Shown here piece by piece: positions 46,776 to 56,379 of a DNA stretch of 64,000 nucleotides (the stretch's first letter is position 1; each line of letters begins with the position of its first letter). This DNA is from Paracoccus methylovorus (GTDB lineage Bacteria > Pseudomonadota > Alphaproteobacteria > Rhodobacterales > Rhodobacteraceae): positions 310,001-374,000 of the forward strand of contig NZ_CP070369.1 of assembly GCF_016919705.1 (NCBI RefSeq), in the 5' to 3' direction. Position numbers and translations under genes: made by a program. The notes below the pieces were generated by a model, which saw only the letters and a program-made list of their open reading frames with translations, searched no databases and was not told the DNA's origin.

Positions 46776-48823
46776 TGGCCGGGGAACCCATGGAAAGGCT
46801 GCTTCGTCCCCGGTCGATCGCTGCCGTGGGGGGCAGCGGCTGGTGCGGCAATATCGTCCGTGCCTGCCAGCGCATCGGCTATCAGGGGCAGCTCTGGCCG
46901 GTTCATCCCTCACAACCCCAGATCGGCGGCCTGCCTGCCTTTGCGCGGTTGGCCGATCTACCCGAAACCCCCGATGCGGTTTTCATTGGCGTGAACCGCG
47001 ATGCTGCGCTGGGTGTCATGGCTGATCTGGCCGCGATGGGGGCCGGCGGCGCGGTCTGTTTTGCAGCAGGCTTTAGCGAGGCCGCAGCCGAACTGACGGA
47101 CGGGGCCGCGATGCAGGACAGGCTTGTCATGGCGGCGGGGTCGATGCCCTTTCTGGGGCCGAATTGCTACGGTTTCATCAATGCGTTGGACGGTGCCGCG
47201 CTCTGGCCCGACCAGCACGGTTGCGACAGGGTTGATCGCGGCGTGGCCATCATCACGCAAAGCTCGAACATCGCGCTGAACCTGACGATGCAGCGACGCG
47301 GTTTGCCCCTTGGCTACGTGGTGACGCTGGGCAATCAGGCGCGGGTGGGCTTTGCCGAGGTCGGGCAGGCCCTGCTGGCCGATCCGCGCGTGACCGCCCT
47401 TGGGCTGCATATCGAGGGCATTGGCGATCTGCCCGGTTTCGAGGCATTGGCAGCGACCGCCCGCCATCTGGGCAAGCGCATCGTCGCGCTGAAGGTCGGG
47501 GTGTCCGATCAGGCAAGGGCGGCTACGGTGTCACATACGGCCTCGCTGGCCGGATCGGATGCGGCGGGGCGGGCGCTGCTGCGGCGCCTTGGCATAGCGC
47601 AGGTTGACAGCCTGCCGGTGCTGCTTGAAACCCTGAAACTCCTGCATGTCGCCGGTTCCTTGTCCTCGAACCGCATCGCGTCTCTGTCCTGTTCGGGGGG
47701 TGAGGCCAGCCTGATGGCGGATGCGGGGCTGGCGCATGGTGTCGATTATCCGGCGCTGAACCGGGCGCAACTCGATGCGCTACGTCATGCCTTGGGTCCC
47801 AGGGTCGCGCTGTCCAACCCTTTGGATTACCACACCTATATCTGGGGGGATCGCGAGGCGATGACGAATTGCTTTCGCGCCATCGCCGACCCGTCGCTGG
47901 CCATGACCTGTCTGGTGCTGGACTTTCCGCGGATCGACCGCTGCACGGCACAAGAGTGGGATGACGTGGTGACCGCGTTGGAATCTTCCCGCATCGGCAG
48001 CCCTGCGCCCGCGATGCCGCTTGGCCTGATTGCGACCTTGCCCGAAAACATACCTGAAGACATTGCATGGCGATGTGTCATGCAAGGAATCGTCCCGTTT
48101 TGCGGCATTTCGGAAGCAATGGCCGCGATTGCGGTCGCGGCAAGCCCTGTTCCGGTGGACGATCCAGCGCCGGTCTGGCCGCTTGGGCCCGAACCCGCTG
48201 TCCCGATCCTGCTGACGGAGGTGCAGGCCAAGGCTGAACTGGGGGCCCATGGCCTGCGCATCCCCAAAGCAAGCCCCGCGCGAACCGCCGATCAGGCTGC
48301 CGAAACTGCCGAACGGATCGGCTTTCCGGTCGTGCTGAAAGGTGAGGGCTTTGCCCACAAGACCGAAGCCGGGGCGGTGGTGTTGGATCTGTCCGGCACC
48401 GACACTGTCCGCGATGCCGCCCTACAGATGCAGGCGCCGTCCTTCCTGATCGAGGAAATGGTGACTGGCGGCATCGCCGAGCTTCTGATCGGCGTGACCC
48501 GCGACCCCCCTCATGGCTGGCTGCTGACCATTGGCGCGGGCGGCGTGCTGACTGAACTGCTGCGCGACAGCGCCGCATTGCTGCTGCCGGTGACGCGTGC
48601 CGATATTGAACAGGCGGTACGTGGCCTGAACATCTGGCCGCTTCTTCAGGGCTGGCGTGGTGCGCCTGCCGCCAGCCTTGACGCCATCACTGCCACTGTC
48701 ATGGCGGTGCAGGATTATGTCCATACGACACCCCGTCTTGTCGAAGTCGAAATCAACCCGCTCATTTGTCGCACCGATGATGCCGTCGCGGTCGACGCGC
48801 TGATCCGAAGGGAAAATACATGA
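46775..48823 (+). CDS. acyl-CoA ligase, ADP-forming type (fused subunits), predicted betaine-CoA ligase
   Basis: A 682-residue NDP-forming acyl-CoA synthetase. It has the CoA-binding domain (LLRPRSIAAVGGSGWCGNIV), the ligase segments GPNCYGF and VSHTASLAGSD, and a C-terminal ATP-grasp domain (VVLKGEGFAHKTEAGAVVLD). This type makes acyl-CoA from acid, CoA and ATP, releasing ADP and phosphate. In the usual carnitine route an AMP-forming CaiC ligase or a CaiB CoA transferase does this; here the ADP-forming type appears to replace them. The substrate, gamma-butyrobetaine, crotonobetaine or carnitine, is inferred. Confidence 0.8.
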   Translation: MAGEPMERLLRPRSIAAVGGSGWCGNIVRACQRIGYQGQLWPVHPSQPQIGGLPAFARLADLPETPDAVFIGVNRDAALGVMADLAAMGAGGAVCFAAGFSEAAAELTDGAAMQDRLVMAAGSMPFLGPNCYGFINALDGAALWPDQHGCDRVDRGVAIITQSSNIALNLTMQRRGLPLGYVVTLGNQARVGFAEVGQALLADPRVTALGLHIEGIGDLPGFEALAATARHLGKRIVALKVGVSDQARAATVSHTASLAGSDAAGRALLRRLGIAQVDSLPVLLETLKLLHVAGSLSSNRIASLSCSGGEASLMADAGLAHGVDYPALNRAQLDALRHALGPRVALSNPLDYHTYIWGDREAMTNCFRAIADPSLAMTCLVLDFPRIDRCTAQEWDDVVTALESSRIGSPAPAMPLGLIATLPENIPEDIAWRCVMQGIVPFCGISEAMAAIAVAASPVPVDDPAPVWPLGPEPAVPILLTEVQAKAELGAHGLRIPKASPARTADQAAETAERIGFPVVLKGEGFAHKTEAGAVVLDLSGTDTVRDAALQMQAPSFLIEEMVTGGIAELLIGVTRDPPHGWLLTIGAGGVLTELLRDSAALLLPVTRADIEQAVRGLNIWPLLQGWRGAPAASLDAITATVMAVQDYVHTTPRLVEVEINPLICRTDDAVAVDALIRRENT

Positions 48824-49599
48824 ACCCGATCCGAACCGAAATCCGTGGCCATGTCTTCGAGGTTACTCTGGACCGCCCCAATGCCAATGCCATCGACCTC
48901 GCCACCAGCCGCATCATGGGCGAGGTCTTTACCTGTTTTCGTGACGACCCCGAATTGCGCGTTGCCATCCTGACCGGCTCAGGCGAGAAATTCTTTTGCC
49001 CCGGATGGGACCTGAAGGCGGCGGCGGGCGGCGATGCGGTCGACAGCGACTATGGTGTCGGCGGATTTGGCGGCTTGCAGGAATTGCGGGGGCTGAACAA
49101 GCCCGTCATTGTCGCCGTGAACGGCATCTGTTGCGGTGGCGGGCTGGAACTGGCCCTGTCGGGCGACATTATCCTGGCCGCCGATCATGCGACTTTCGCC
49201 CTGCCGGAAATCAGGTCGGGCACGGTTGCCGACGCTGCCTCGATCAAGCTGCCCAAGCGCATCCCCTATCACATCGCGATGGAAATGCTGTTGACCGGCC
49301 GCTGGATTGACGCGCCCGAAGCCGCGCGTTGGGGATTGGTGAACCGCATCCTGCCCTCCGACCGCCTGATGACCGCCGCGCGAGCACTGGCTGACGAACT
49401 GGCCTCTGGCCCTCCGCTGGTTTTTGCGGCGATCAAGGAAATTGTCCGCGAGGCCGAGGACATGAAGTTTCAGGACGCCCTGAACCGCATCACCAAAAGC
49501 CAGTTCGAAACCGTCGAAAAGCTTTACCGATCCGAGGACCAGATCGAAGGTGCGCGCGCCTTTGCGGAAAAGCGCGATCCGGTCTGGACGGGGCGCTAA
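48820..49599 (+). CDS. caiD: crotonobetainyl-CoA hydratase (CaiD-like)
   Basis: A 259-residue enoyl-CoA hydratase. It matches E. coli CaiD in many places by eye: TLDRPNANAIDLATSRIMGE, GEKFFCPGWDLKAAA, VAVNGICCGGGLELALSGDI and the ending AFAEKRDPVWTGR, a CaiD hallmark. CaiD hydrates crotonobetainyl-CoA to L-carnitinyl-CoA. The ATG overlaps the ligase stop. It ends in a four-base overlap with the stop of the convergent regulator gene (49596-49599). Confidence 0.88.
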   Translation: MNPIRTEIRGHVFEVTLDRPNANAIDLATSRIMGEVFTCFRDDPELRVAILTGSGEKFFCPGWDLKAAAGGDAVDSDYGVGGFGGLQELRGLNKPVIVAVNGICCGGGLELALSGDIILAADHATFALPEIRSGTVADAASIKLPKRIPYHIAMEMLLTGRWIDAPEAARWGLVNRILPSDRLMTAARALADELASGPPLVFAAIKEIVREAEDMKFQDALNRITKSQFETVEKLYRSEDQIEGARAFAEKRDPVWTGR

Positions 49600-50537
49600 C
49601 CCCTCTGTGTTCCCCTGATGGTTTCTCCGAAATGCGCCCGATAGGCCCGCGCCAAGGTCGAGGCCGATGAAAAGCCCGTGCGAGAGGCGATCTCGTCCAG
49701 TGGCTGAGCGGAATCGATAGCCAGGGCACGGGCGTGAGACAGGCGGATCTGCCGGTAATATCCACCCGCAGCCATGCCCAGATGGGCGCGGAACAGCCTG
49801 TCCATGGTGCGCGTCGACAAGGCCGCCCGGGCCGCGATGGCCACCAGCGGCAAGGGGTGTTCGGCACTTTCGCGCATCGCCAGAATAGCGCGTTGCAAAG
49901 GGGCGGGCAGAGCGCGGTCGATCATGCGGGCCTGTCCGGCCATCGCGGGGTCCATATGGGTGCGACCGAACATATTGCCGACATCATAGCGTAAAGCGTC
50001 GTCGGCCCTTTGCCCGATCAGGTCCAGCGACCAGGATAAAACCCCCTGTGCGCCGCCCGCCGTGACGGTATTGCCGTCGGTGACCCAAGGGGCCGAGATG
50101 ACCTCGACTTCGGGGAATGCCTCGGCCAACGCTTCATGTTCCATCCAGTGGATTGTGGCGCGACGACCGGCCAGCAACCCCGCCTCGGCTAGCATCCATG
50201 CGCCCGTGTCGATGCCGCCGACCAAGGGCAGTCCGCGGCCCTTTTGCAACACCTGCTGCAAGGTCACCCGGCGCAGATGATCACGCACACCATAGCCCGC
50301 GACCACGATCAACGCGTCCGTTGCGCCAACGCGGGGCAAGGCGATGTCGACTCCGATCGACAATCGCGAGGAACTGGTCACTACCGCTCCGTTAGGCGAG
50401 GCGATCTGCCACGAAAACAGCCGCTTTCCGCTAAGGTCCCGGGCCGCGCGCAATGGCTCGATCGCATTGGCCAACACCATGTTGGAAAAGCCGTCAAGCA
50501 GGAGGAATGTCAGATGAAAGGCTGAAAATGGCTGCAT
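49596..50537 (-). CDS. GlxA-type AraC-family regulator, probable carnitine regulator (CdhR-like)
   Basis: A 313-residue regulator with a DJ-1/PfpI-like domain (FLLLDGFSNMVLANAIEPLR; VGGIDTGAWMLAEAGLL) and a C-terminal AraC domain (about residues 215-310; RTMDRLFRAHLGMAAGGYYR, LDEIASRTGFSSASTLARAYR). CdhR in Pseudomonas, of the same architecture, activates carnitine degradation. It is divergent from the BKACE gene of the carnitine operon, its probable target. ATG 50537 is used; TTG 50543 would add two residues. It is related to, but distinct from, the regulator at 44597-45559. Confidence 0.87.
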   Translation of the reverse strand: MQPFSAFHLTFLLLDGFSNMVLANAIEPLRAARDLSGKRLFSWQIASPNGAVVTSSSRLSIGVDIALPRVGATDALIVVAGYGVRDHLRRVTLQQVLQKGRGLPLVGGIDTGAWMLAEAGLLAGRRATIHWMEHEALAEAFPEVEVISAPWVTDGNTVTAGGAQGVLSWSLDLIGQRADDALRYDVGNMFGRTHMDPAMAGQARMIDRALPAPLQRAILAMRESAEHPLPLVAIAARAALSTRTMDRLFRAHLGMAAGGYYRQIRLSHARALAIDSAQPLDEIASRTGFSSASTLARAYRAHFGETIRGTQRG

Positions 50538-50618
50538 AGGCAAAGATTATGGCCGAATATGCATAACACACCAAGCAAATCCTCGTAACCTGAAAGGATC
50601 ACCTATCCGAGGATTCCG

Positions 50619-51506
50619 ATGAACCACGATGTATTCATCACCTGCGCCGTTACCGGATCAGGACAAAGCCACAAGAAATCCGACCTTGTGCCGGTCACCC
50701 CCAAGCAGATCGCCGATGCCTGTATCGAAGCCGCGAATGCCGGCGCCGCCATCGCCCATGTGCATGTCCGCGACCCCGAAACCGGCGCGCCGTCCCGCGA
50801 TCCGGCGCTATATCGCGAGGTCGTGGACCGGGTACGCTCGTCCGATGTCGATGTTGTCCTGAACCTGACTGCCGGGATGGGTGGCGACATCGTGCTGGGT
50901 TCGGCCGAGGCGCCTTTGCCGCTTTCCCCCCAATCCGACATCGTCGGCGCGACCGAGCGGCTGGTTCATGTCGAGGAACTGCTGCCCGAGATCTGCACCC
51001 TCGACTGCGGCACGATGAACTTTGCCGAAGCCGATTATGTCATGACCAACACGCCGGGCACGCTTCGCGCCATGGCCGCGCGCATTCAGGCGGCAGGCGT
51101 GCGCCCGGAAATCGAGGTTTTTGACACCGGCCATCTGTGGCTGGCGAAAACGCTGGTGGATGAAGGTCTTATCGACGATCCTGTGATGATCCAGCTTTGC
51201 ATGGGTATCCCTTACGGTGCCCCGAATGATCCCAACAGCCTGATGGCGATGGTGAACAATATCCCGGCGGGATGGGTCTATTCCATGTTTTCCATCGGGC
51301 GGATGCAGATGCCCTATGTCGCTCAGGCCGCACTTGCGGGCGGCAATGTCCGTGTGGGGCTTGAGGACAACATCTGGCTGGATCGCGGGGTTCTGGCCCG
51401 CAACGGCGATCTTGTCGAACGCGCCTCGACAATTCTGAATGCCATGGGCTGCCGCATTCTTGGCCCGGCAGAGGTGCGCGAAAAACTGAAGCTGACCCGC
51501 CGCTGA
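50619..51506 (+). CDS. cdhC: beta-keto acid cleavage enzyme (BKACE), predicted dehydrocarnitine cleavage enzyme
   Basis: A 295-residue TIM-barrel enzyme of the BKACE family. The zinc ligands His47 and His49 lie in [13 protein letters not shown], and a Glu in [14 protein letters not shown] is in the third ligand position. In carnitine degradation this family joins 3-dehydrocarnitine with acetyl-CoA, yielding betainyl-CoA and acetoacetate. The carnitine dehydrogenase two genes downstream supports that role. ATG 50619 follows GAGGATT. It is the first gene of the operon that carries the ABC importer. Confidence 0.9.
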   Translation: MNHDVFITCAVTGSGQSHKKSDLVPVTPKQIADACIEAANAGAAIAHVHVRDPETGAPSRDPALYREVVDRVRSSDVDVVLNLTAGMGGDIVLGSAEAPLPLSPQSDIVGATERLVHVEELLPEICTLDCGTMNFAEADYVMTNTPGTLRAMAARIQAAGVRPEIEVFDTGHLWLAKTLVDEGLIDDPVMIQLCMGIPYGAPNDPNSLMAMVNNIPAGWVYSMFSIGRMQMPYVAQAALAGGNVRVGLEDNIWLDRGVLARNGDLVERASTILNAMGCRILGPAEVREKLKLTRR

Positions 51507-51537
51507 ACGGCAGGGCGCCACAACAGGGAGAAAGAAT

Positions 51538-53106
51538 ATGACGATTCGCAACGGAATCTCGCGCCGCGGTCTGCTGGCCGGGGCTGCCGGCATGACCGCG
51601 ACAGGCATCATGGCGGGTGGACTGATCCTGCCGCGCGGCGCCTTGGCGCAATCGGCACCGCAAAAGGGCGGCCAGTTCCGCATCGGCCATTCCGGGGGCG
51701 CGACCTCGGACACGATCGACCCGGCGACCTTTGCCGCCGGTCCGGTGGTGACGGCGATGCTGGCCGTTTGCAACAACCTGATCGAGATCGACGCCAAGGG
51801 GCAGGCTGTTCCCGAACTGGCGGAAAGCTATGAACCCGACGCCGAGGCTCGCATCTGGACCTTTCGCATCCGCGATGCGCAATTCGGTGACGGGCGCAAG
51901 GTGACGGCGAATGATGTCGTCGCATCCTTCAACCACCATCGGGGAGACAACACGGTCTCGGGGGCCAAGGGCGCTCTGGCGCAGGTCAGGGATATCCGCG
52001 CGGATGGCGACAATGTCGTGATGTTTGAACTGGAAAGCGGCAATGCCGATTTCGCCTATCTGACCTCGGATTACCATTTCATCATCATGCCTGCCAATAG
52101 CGACGGCACGCTGAACTGGCAGTCGGGGTTGGGCACGGGTGGCTATACGCTGGTTGATCACGAGCCCGGCGTCCGCATCACGCTGAAGCGCCGCGACGAT
52201 TACTGGAAGCCCGACCGGGCGTGGTTCGACGATGTCACGCTGATGACCATCAACGACCCGACCGCGCGCCAGAACGCCTTGATGACCGGCGAGGTCGATG
52301 CCGTCAACGGCCCCGACCTGTCCACGATCCACCTGCTGCAACGCCGTCCAGGCATCACGCTGGTCGAAACTACCGGCACCGCACATTACACCATGCCGGC
52401 GTTCTGTGATGTCGCCCCCTTCAATGACGTCAATGTCCGGTTGGCGCTGAAACATGCGATCAACCGCCAGGAAATCATCGAAAAGGTGCTGCGCGGCTAT
52501 GGCCAGGTGGCCAATGACAGCCCGATTGCGCCGGCGAACCGCTATTATGCGGCCGACCTGCCGCAAAACAGCTATGACCCCGACAAGGCGAAACATTACC
52601 TGCAAAAGGCGGGGCTCAGCGACCTGACGGTGGAGCTGTCGACCTCGAACGCTGCCTTTACTGGCGCTGTCGATGCGGCGCAGTTGTTTCAGCAGTCGGC
52701 CAAGGCGGCGGGCATCAATATCAATGTCAAACGTGAGCCCGAGGACGGTTACTGGTCGAACGTCTGGCTGAAAAAGCCGTTCTGTGTCGGCTATTGGAAC
52801 GGCCGTCCGACCGAGGACGACATGTTCAGCCTGGTCTATTCCAAGGGCGCGGAATGGAACGAAAGCCATTGGGACAACGCCCACTTCAATGAACTGCTGC
52901 TGAAGGCGCGGGCCGAGCTGGACGATAACCTGCGCCGCGAAATGTATACCGAAATGCAGGGCCTTGTCAGTCAGGACGGTGGCACGATCATTCCGGTCTT
53001 CGTCAATTACGTCGATGCGCATAACGACAAGGTCGCGCATGGCGAGGTCGCGGGCGATCGCTTCTTCGATGGCTGGAAACTGGTTGAAAGGTGGTATGCG
53101 GCATGA
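51538..53106 (+). CDS. ABC transporter substrate-binding protein, family 5, predicted carnitine/acylcarnitine binder
   Basis: A 522-residue periplasmic protein with a Tat-type signal (ISRRGLLAGAAGMTATGIMA, cleavage near ALAQS). Family 5 motifs include VPELAESYEPDAEARIW and DGYWSNVWLKKPF. It is closely related to the binding protein at 8594-10150. Family 5 proteins usually bind peptides or sugars, but its place inside the carnitine operon, between cdhC and the carnitine dehydrogenase, suggests carnitine, an acylcarnitine or a related betaine. It starts at ATG 51538 after AGGGAGAAAG. Confidence 0.85.
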   Translation: MTIRNGISRRGLLAGAAGMTATGIMAGGLILPRGALAQSAPQKGGQFRIGHSGGATSDTIDPATFAAGPVVTAMLAVCNNLIEIDAKGQAVPELAESYEPDAEARIWTFRIRDAQFGDGRKVTANDVVASFNHHRGDNTVSGAKGALAQVRDIRADGDNVVMFELESGNADFAYLTSDYHFIIMPANSDGTLNWQSGLGTGGYTLVDHEPGVRITLKRRDDYWKPDRAWFDDVTLMTINDPTARQNALMTGEVDAVNGPDLSTIHLLQRRPGITLVETTGTAHYTMPAFCDVAPFNDVNVRLALKHAINRQEIIEKVLRGYGQVANDSPIAPANRYYAADLPQNSYDPDKAKHYLQKAGLSDLTVELSTSNAAFTGAVDAAQLFQQSAKAAGININVKREPEDGYWSNVWLKKPFCVGYWNGRPTEDDMFSLVYSKGAEWNESHWDNAHFNELLLKARAELDDNLRREMYTEMQGLVSQDGGTIIPVFVNYVDAHNDKVAHGEVAGDRFFDGWKLVERWYAA

Positions 53107-54554
53107 AGATCGCAGCAATCGGTGGCGGCGTGATTGGCGGGGGCTGGATCGCGCGGTTCATCCTGAACGGCCATGATGTCAGCATCTTCGACCCGCACCC
53201 GGAAGCGCAGCGAATTGTAGGCGAGGTGATGGCGAATGCCTCGCGCGCCTATGACAAGCTGTTTCAGGCCCCCTTGCCGGAGCCCGGTCGCCTGATCTGG
53301 ACCAGTTCCATTGCCGAGGCGGTGGCGGGTATGGATTACATTCAGGAAAGCGTTTCTGAACGGCTGGATCTCAAGCATCGCATCATTGCGGAAATCGAGG
53401 CGGCGGCGCCGAAGGATGCAATCATCGGCTCGTCGACGTCGGGTTTCAAACCGTCGGAACTGCGGCAGGGCGCGAAGCATCCGGACCGCATCCTTGTCAC
53501 CCATCCATTCAACCCGGTCTACCTGCTTCCGGTAGTCGAGGTCGTGGGCGGCGGAAAGGCGGCGGATCGGGCCTCGGCGCTGTTGTCGCAGGTCGGCATG
53601 AAACCCGTGACCATCGCCCGCGAAATCGACGCCCATATCGGCGACCGCCTGCTGGAGGCCGTTTGGCGCGAAGCGTTGTGGTTGGTCAAGGACGGCATCG
53701 CCTCGACACAAGAAATCGACGATGTCATCCGCTACGGCTTTGGCTTGCGTTGGGCGCAGATGGGCCTGTTCGAGACCTATCGCATCGCCGGTGGCGAGGC
53801 AGGGATGAGACATTTCCTGGCGCAATTCGGACCTGCGCTGAAATGGCCCTGGACCAAGCTGATGGATGTTCCCGATCTGGACGATGCGCTGATCGACCAG
53901 ATCGCCAGCCAATCCGATGCGCAATCGGGTGCCTATTCCATCCGTGAACTGGAGCGCATCCGCGACGACAATCTGGTCGGCATCTTTCACGCGCTGAAGG
54001 CCAACGACTGGGGCGCGGGCCAGCCCCTGCGCGAGGCCGAAAACCGTTTCTACAAACGCAAGGTTGCGGCACCGTCGACCTATCCCTTGATGCTGCATCA
54101 GGCGCGGGTCGGCGCGTCGTGGGTCGATTACAACGGCCATATGACCGAATTCCGCTATTTGCAGGTTTTCGGCGATGCGACGGACGCATTCCTTATCCAT
54201 ATGGGACTGGACGAGTCCTGGATCGCCAAGGGCTTCTCGGCCTACACGGTCGAAACCCACATCCGCCATCTGGCCGAGGTGAAGGCTGGTGAGAAACTGC
54301 GCGTTGAAACCCGTCTGCTGGGCCATGACGCCAAGCGCTTTCGCTTGCATCACCATATCCTGCGCGACAATGGCGACGAGGTTGCGACCGGCGAACACAT
54401 GCTGGTCTTTGTCGATACGGCCAAGGGTCGCTCGACCTCCATGCCCCACCAGTTTCAGCACCGTCTGGAGGAGATCGCCCGGAAGGAAACCGGCCCCCTG
54501 CCTGACCATGCCGGAGCGGGGATCCGCACCCTTTGCACGCAGGGGGCGGAATGA
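53103..54554 (+). CDS. carnitine 3-dehydrogenase fused to betainyl-CoA thioesterase (CdhA-CdhB)
   Basis: A 483-residue two-domain enzyme. Residues 1-310 are a 3-hydroxyacyl-CoA-dehydrogenase-like NAD enzyme: glycine loop IGGGVIGGGW (residues 6-15), SSTSGFKPSEL and THPFNPVYLLPVVEVV. Residues 330-483 are a hot-dog thioesterase (VGASWVDYNGHMTEFRYLQV, with the family Asp/Asn). Domain 1 oxidises L-carnitine to 3-dehydrocarnitine; domain 2 hydrolyses the betainyl-CoA from CdhC to glycine betaine. In Pseudomonas these are separate genes; the fusion is known in rhizobia and Rhodobacteraceae. ATG overlaps the upstream stop. Confidence 0.93.
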   Translation: MKIAAIGGGVIGGGWIARFILNGHDVSIFDPHPEAQRIVGEVMANASRAYDKLFQAPLPEPGRLIWTSSIAEAVAGMDYIQESVSERLDLKHRIIAEIEAAAPKDAIIGSSTSGFKPSELRQGAKHPDRILVTHPFNPVYLLPVVEVVGGGKAADRASALLSQVGMKPVTIAREIDAHIGDRLLEAVWREALWLVKDGIASTQEIDDVIRYGFGLRWAQMGLFETYRIAGGEAGMRHFLAQFGPALKWPWTKLMDVPDLDDALIDQIASQSDAQSGAYSIRELERIRDDNLVGIFHALKANDWGAGQPLREAENRFYKRKVAAPSTYPLMLHQARVGASWVDYNGHMTEFRYLQVFGDATDAFLIHMGLDESWIAKGFSAYTVETHIRHLAEVKAGEKLRVETRLLGHDAKRFRLHHHILRDNGDEVATGEHMLVFVDTAKGRSTSMPHQFQHRLEEIARKETGPLPDHAGAGIRTLCTQGAE

Positions 54555-55516
54555 GCACAAGTTCCCCCCTGACCCGCATGATCGTGTCACGGCTCGCCAT
54601 TGGTCTCTTCACGCTCTTCATCATATCGATTCTCGTCTTTCTGGCGGTCAGCTTGCTGCCGGGCGATATCGCGCAGCAGATCCTTGGTCAGTCCGCCACT
54701 GAGGAAACGGTGGCCGCGCTGCGTCGTGACCTTGGGCTGGACCAGCCGCTGGTCACCCGATATTTCGACTGGATCAGCGGCATCCTGACCGGCGATTTCG
54801 GCACATCGCTGGCGAATGGCCGGCCGATCTCGGACCTGCTGGCGGCGCGGCTGGGCAATACGATGTTTCTGGCCGCTTATGCGGCAGTGATCGCGGTGCC
54901 TATCGCAGTCCTCCTTGGACTGCTTGCGGCACTGTGGCGCGGAACATGGTTTGATCGCATCGCCAACGTGGCAACGCTGTCCGCGATCTCGTTTCCTGAA
55001 TTCTTTATCGCTTATATCCTGATGTTCTGGCTGTCGGTGCAGATGGGCTGGTTTCCGTCCATCGCCGATCCCGGCGTCGATCCGGGGCTGGGCGAGATGC
55101 TGTCGCGAGCCTTCTTGCCCGCGCTGACGCTGGTGCTGGTTGTTACCGCCCACATGATGCGGATGACGCGGGCGGCCGTCGTCAACGTCCTTGGCGCGCC
55201 CTATGTCGCCATGGCCCGGCTGAAGGGCGCGTCGCGCTGGCGCATCGTAACCCACCATGCGCTGCCCAATACCCTGGCACCGATCATCAACGTGATCGCG
55301 CTGAACATCGCATGGCTGATCACCGGCGTCGTCATCGTCGAGGTGGTCTTTGTCTATCCAGGCCTTGGCCAACTGATGGTCGACAGCGTCAGCAACCGCG
55401 ACATACCGGTCGTGCAGGCCTGCGCACTGATCTTTGCGGCGGTCTATATCCTGCTCAACATCATCGCGGACGTGCTGGCGATCGCCACCAATCCGCGACT
55501 GCTGCATGCGAGGTAG
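54551..55516 (+). CDS. ABC transporter permease (DppB-type), carnitine operon
   Basis: A 321-residue permease with the DppB hallmark LLPGDIAQQILGQSATEETV and the EAA loop MARLKGASRWRIVTHHALPN. It closely parallels the permease at 17111-18061. It overlaps the dehydrogenase stop by four bases and is followed after four bases by the DppC-type subunit. It makes the channel for the operon's importer. Confidence 0.92.
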   Translation: MSTSSPLTRMIVSRLAIGLFTLFIISILVFLAVSLLPGDIAQQILGQSATEETVAALRRDLGLDQPLVTRYFDWISGILTGDFGTSLANGRPISDLLAARLGNTMFLAAYAAVIAVPIAVLLGLLAALWRGTWFDRIANVATLSAISFPEFFIAYILMFWLSVQMGWFPSIADPGVDPGLGEMLSRAFLPALTLVLVVTAHMMRMTRAAVVNVLGAPYVAMARLKGASRWRIVTHHALPNTLAPIINVIALNIAWLITGVVIVEVVFVYPGLGQLMVDSVSNRDIPVVQACALIFAAVYILLNIIADVLAIATNPRLLHAR

Positions 55517-55520
55517 GACG

Positions 55521-56375
55521 ATGGTGACCGCCCCCCCTCGCAGATTAGGCACCTCAGCTTGGCGCTTGGTCCGGACGATACCGATCACGGCCATGCTTGG
55601 GATTGCGATCATCGCCGCCTACGCCGTGATCGCGATCTTTGCACCGCTGCTGGCACCCCATGGCGAGGCCGAAATCGTCGGCGCCCAGTTTGAGCCCTGG
55701 GGCAGCAACTATCTGCTGGGCACCGACAACCTAGGCCGCGATCTGGCATCCCGACTGATCTGGGGGGCAAGGAACACCGTCGGCGTCGCGCTGGCCACAA
55801 CCGTGCTGGCCTTTGTGATCGGTGCGACCACCGGGCTGCTGGCCGCGGCGCTTGGCGGCTGGCCCGACATGATCCTGTCGCGCATCGTTGATATCCTGAT
55901 GGCCGTTCCCGCACTGATCTTTACCCTGCTGGCGCTGTCCGCGCTTGGCCCGGGCATCTGGAACCTGATCATCGTCATCGCCGTTCTGGATGCGACGCGG
56001 GTTTACCGGCTGACCCGCGCCACCGGGATGAACGTCATCGTCATGGATTACGTCGAGGCCGCCCGCCTGCGTGGCGAAGGCACATGGTGGATCATTCGCC
56101 ACGAGGTGCTGCCCAACATCGCCGCGCCGCTGATCGCGGAATTCGGCCTGCGCTTCTGCTTTGTCTTTCTGACGATTTCCGCGCTCAGCTTCCTTGGGCT
56201 TGGCCTGCCGCCGCCGATGGCGGACTGGGGTGGCATGGTGCGCGACAATGCGGCGCTGATCGCCTTTGGTGATTCCACGCCCCTGCTGCCCGCGGCCTGC
56301 ATCGCGGTGCTGACCGTTGCCGTCAACTTTGTCGTGGACTGGATGCTGCACCACGCCTCTGGCCTGAAGGACTGA
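55521..56375 (+). CDS. ABC transporter permease (DppC-type), carnitine operon
   Basis: A 284-residue permease. The N-terminal pattern YLLGTDNLGRDLASRLIWGA is typical of DppC, and the EAA loop is EAARLRGEGTWWIIRHEVLPN. The C-terminal half has GLGLPPPMADWGGMVRDNA, as in the paralogue at 16248-17114. It begins at ATG 55521, four bases after the DppB stop, and is followed by the ATPase gene. Confidence 0.92.
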   Translation: MVTAPPRRLGTSAWRLVRTIPITAMLGIAIIAAYAVIAIFAPLLAPHGEAEIVGAQFEPWGSNYLLGTDNLGRDLASRLIWGARNTVGVALATTVLAFVIGATTGLLAAALGGWPDMILSRIVDILMAVPALIFTLLALSALGPGIWNLIIVIAVLDATRVYRLTRATGMNVIVMDYVEAARLRGEGTWWIIRHEVLPNIAAPLIAEFGLRFCFVFLTISALSFLGLGLPPPMADWGGMVRDNAALIAFGDSTPLLPAACIAVLTVAVNFVVDWMLHHASGLKD

Positions 56376-56379
56376 CGCC

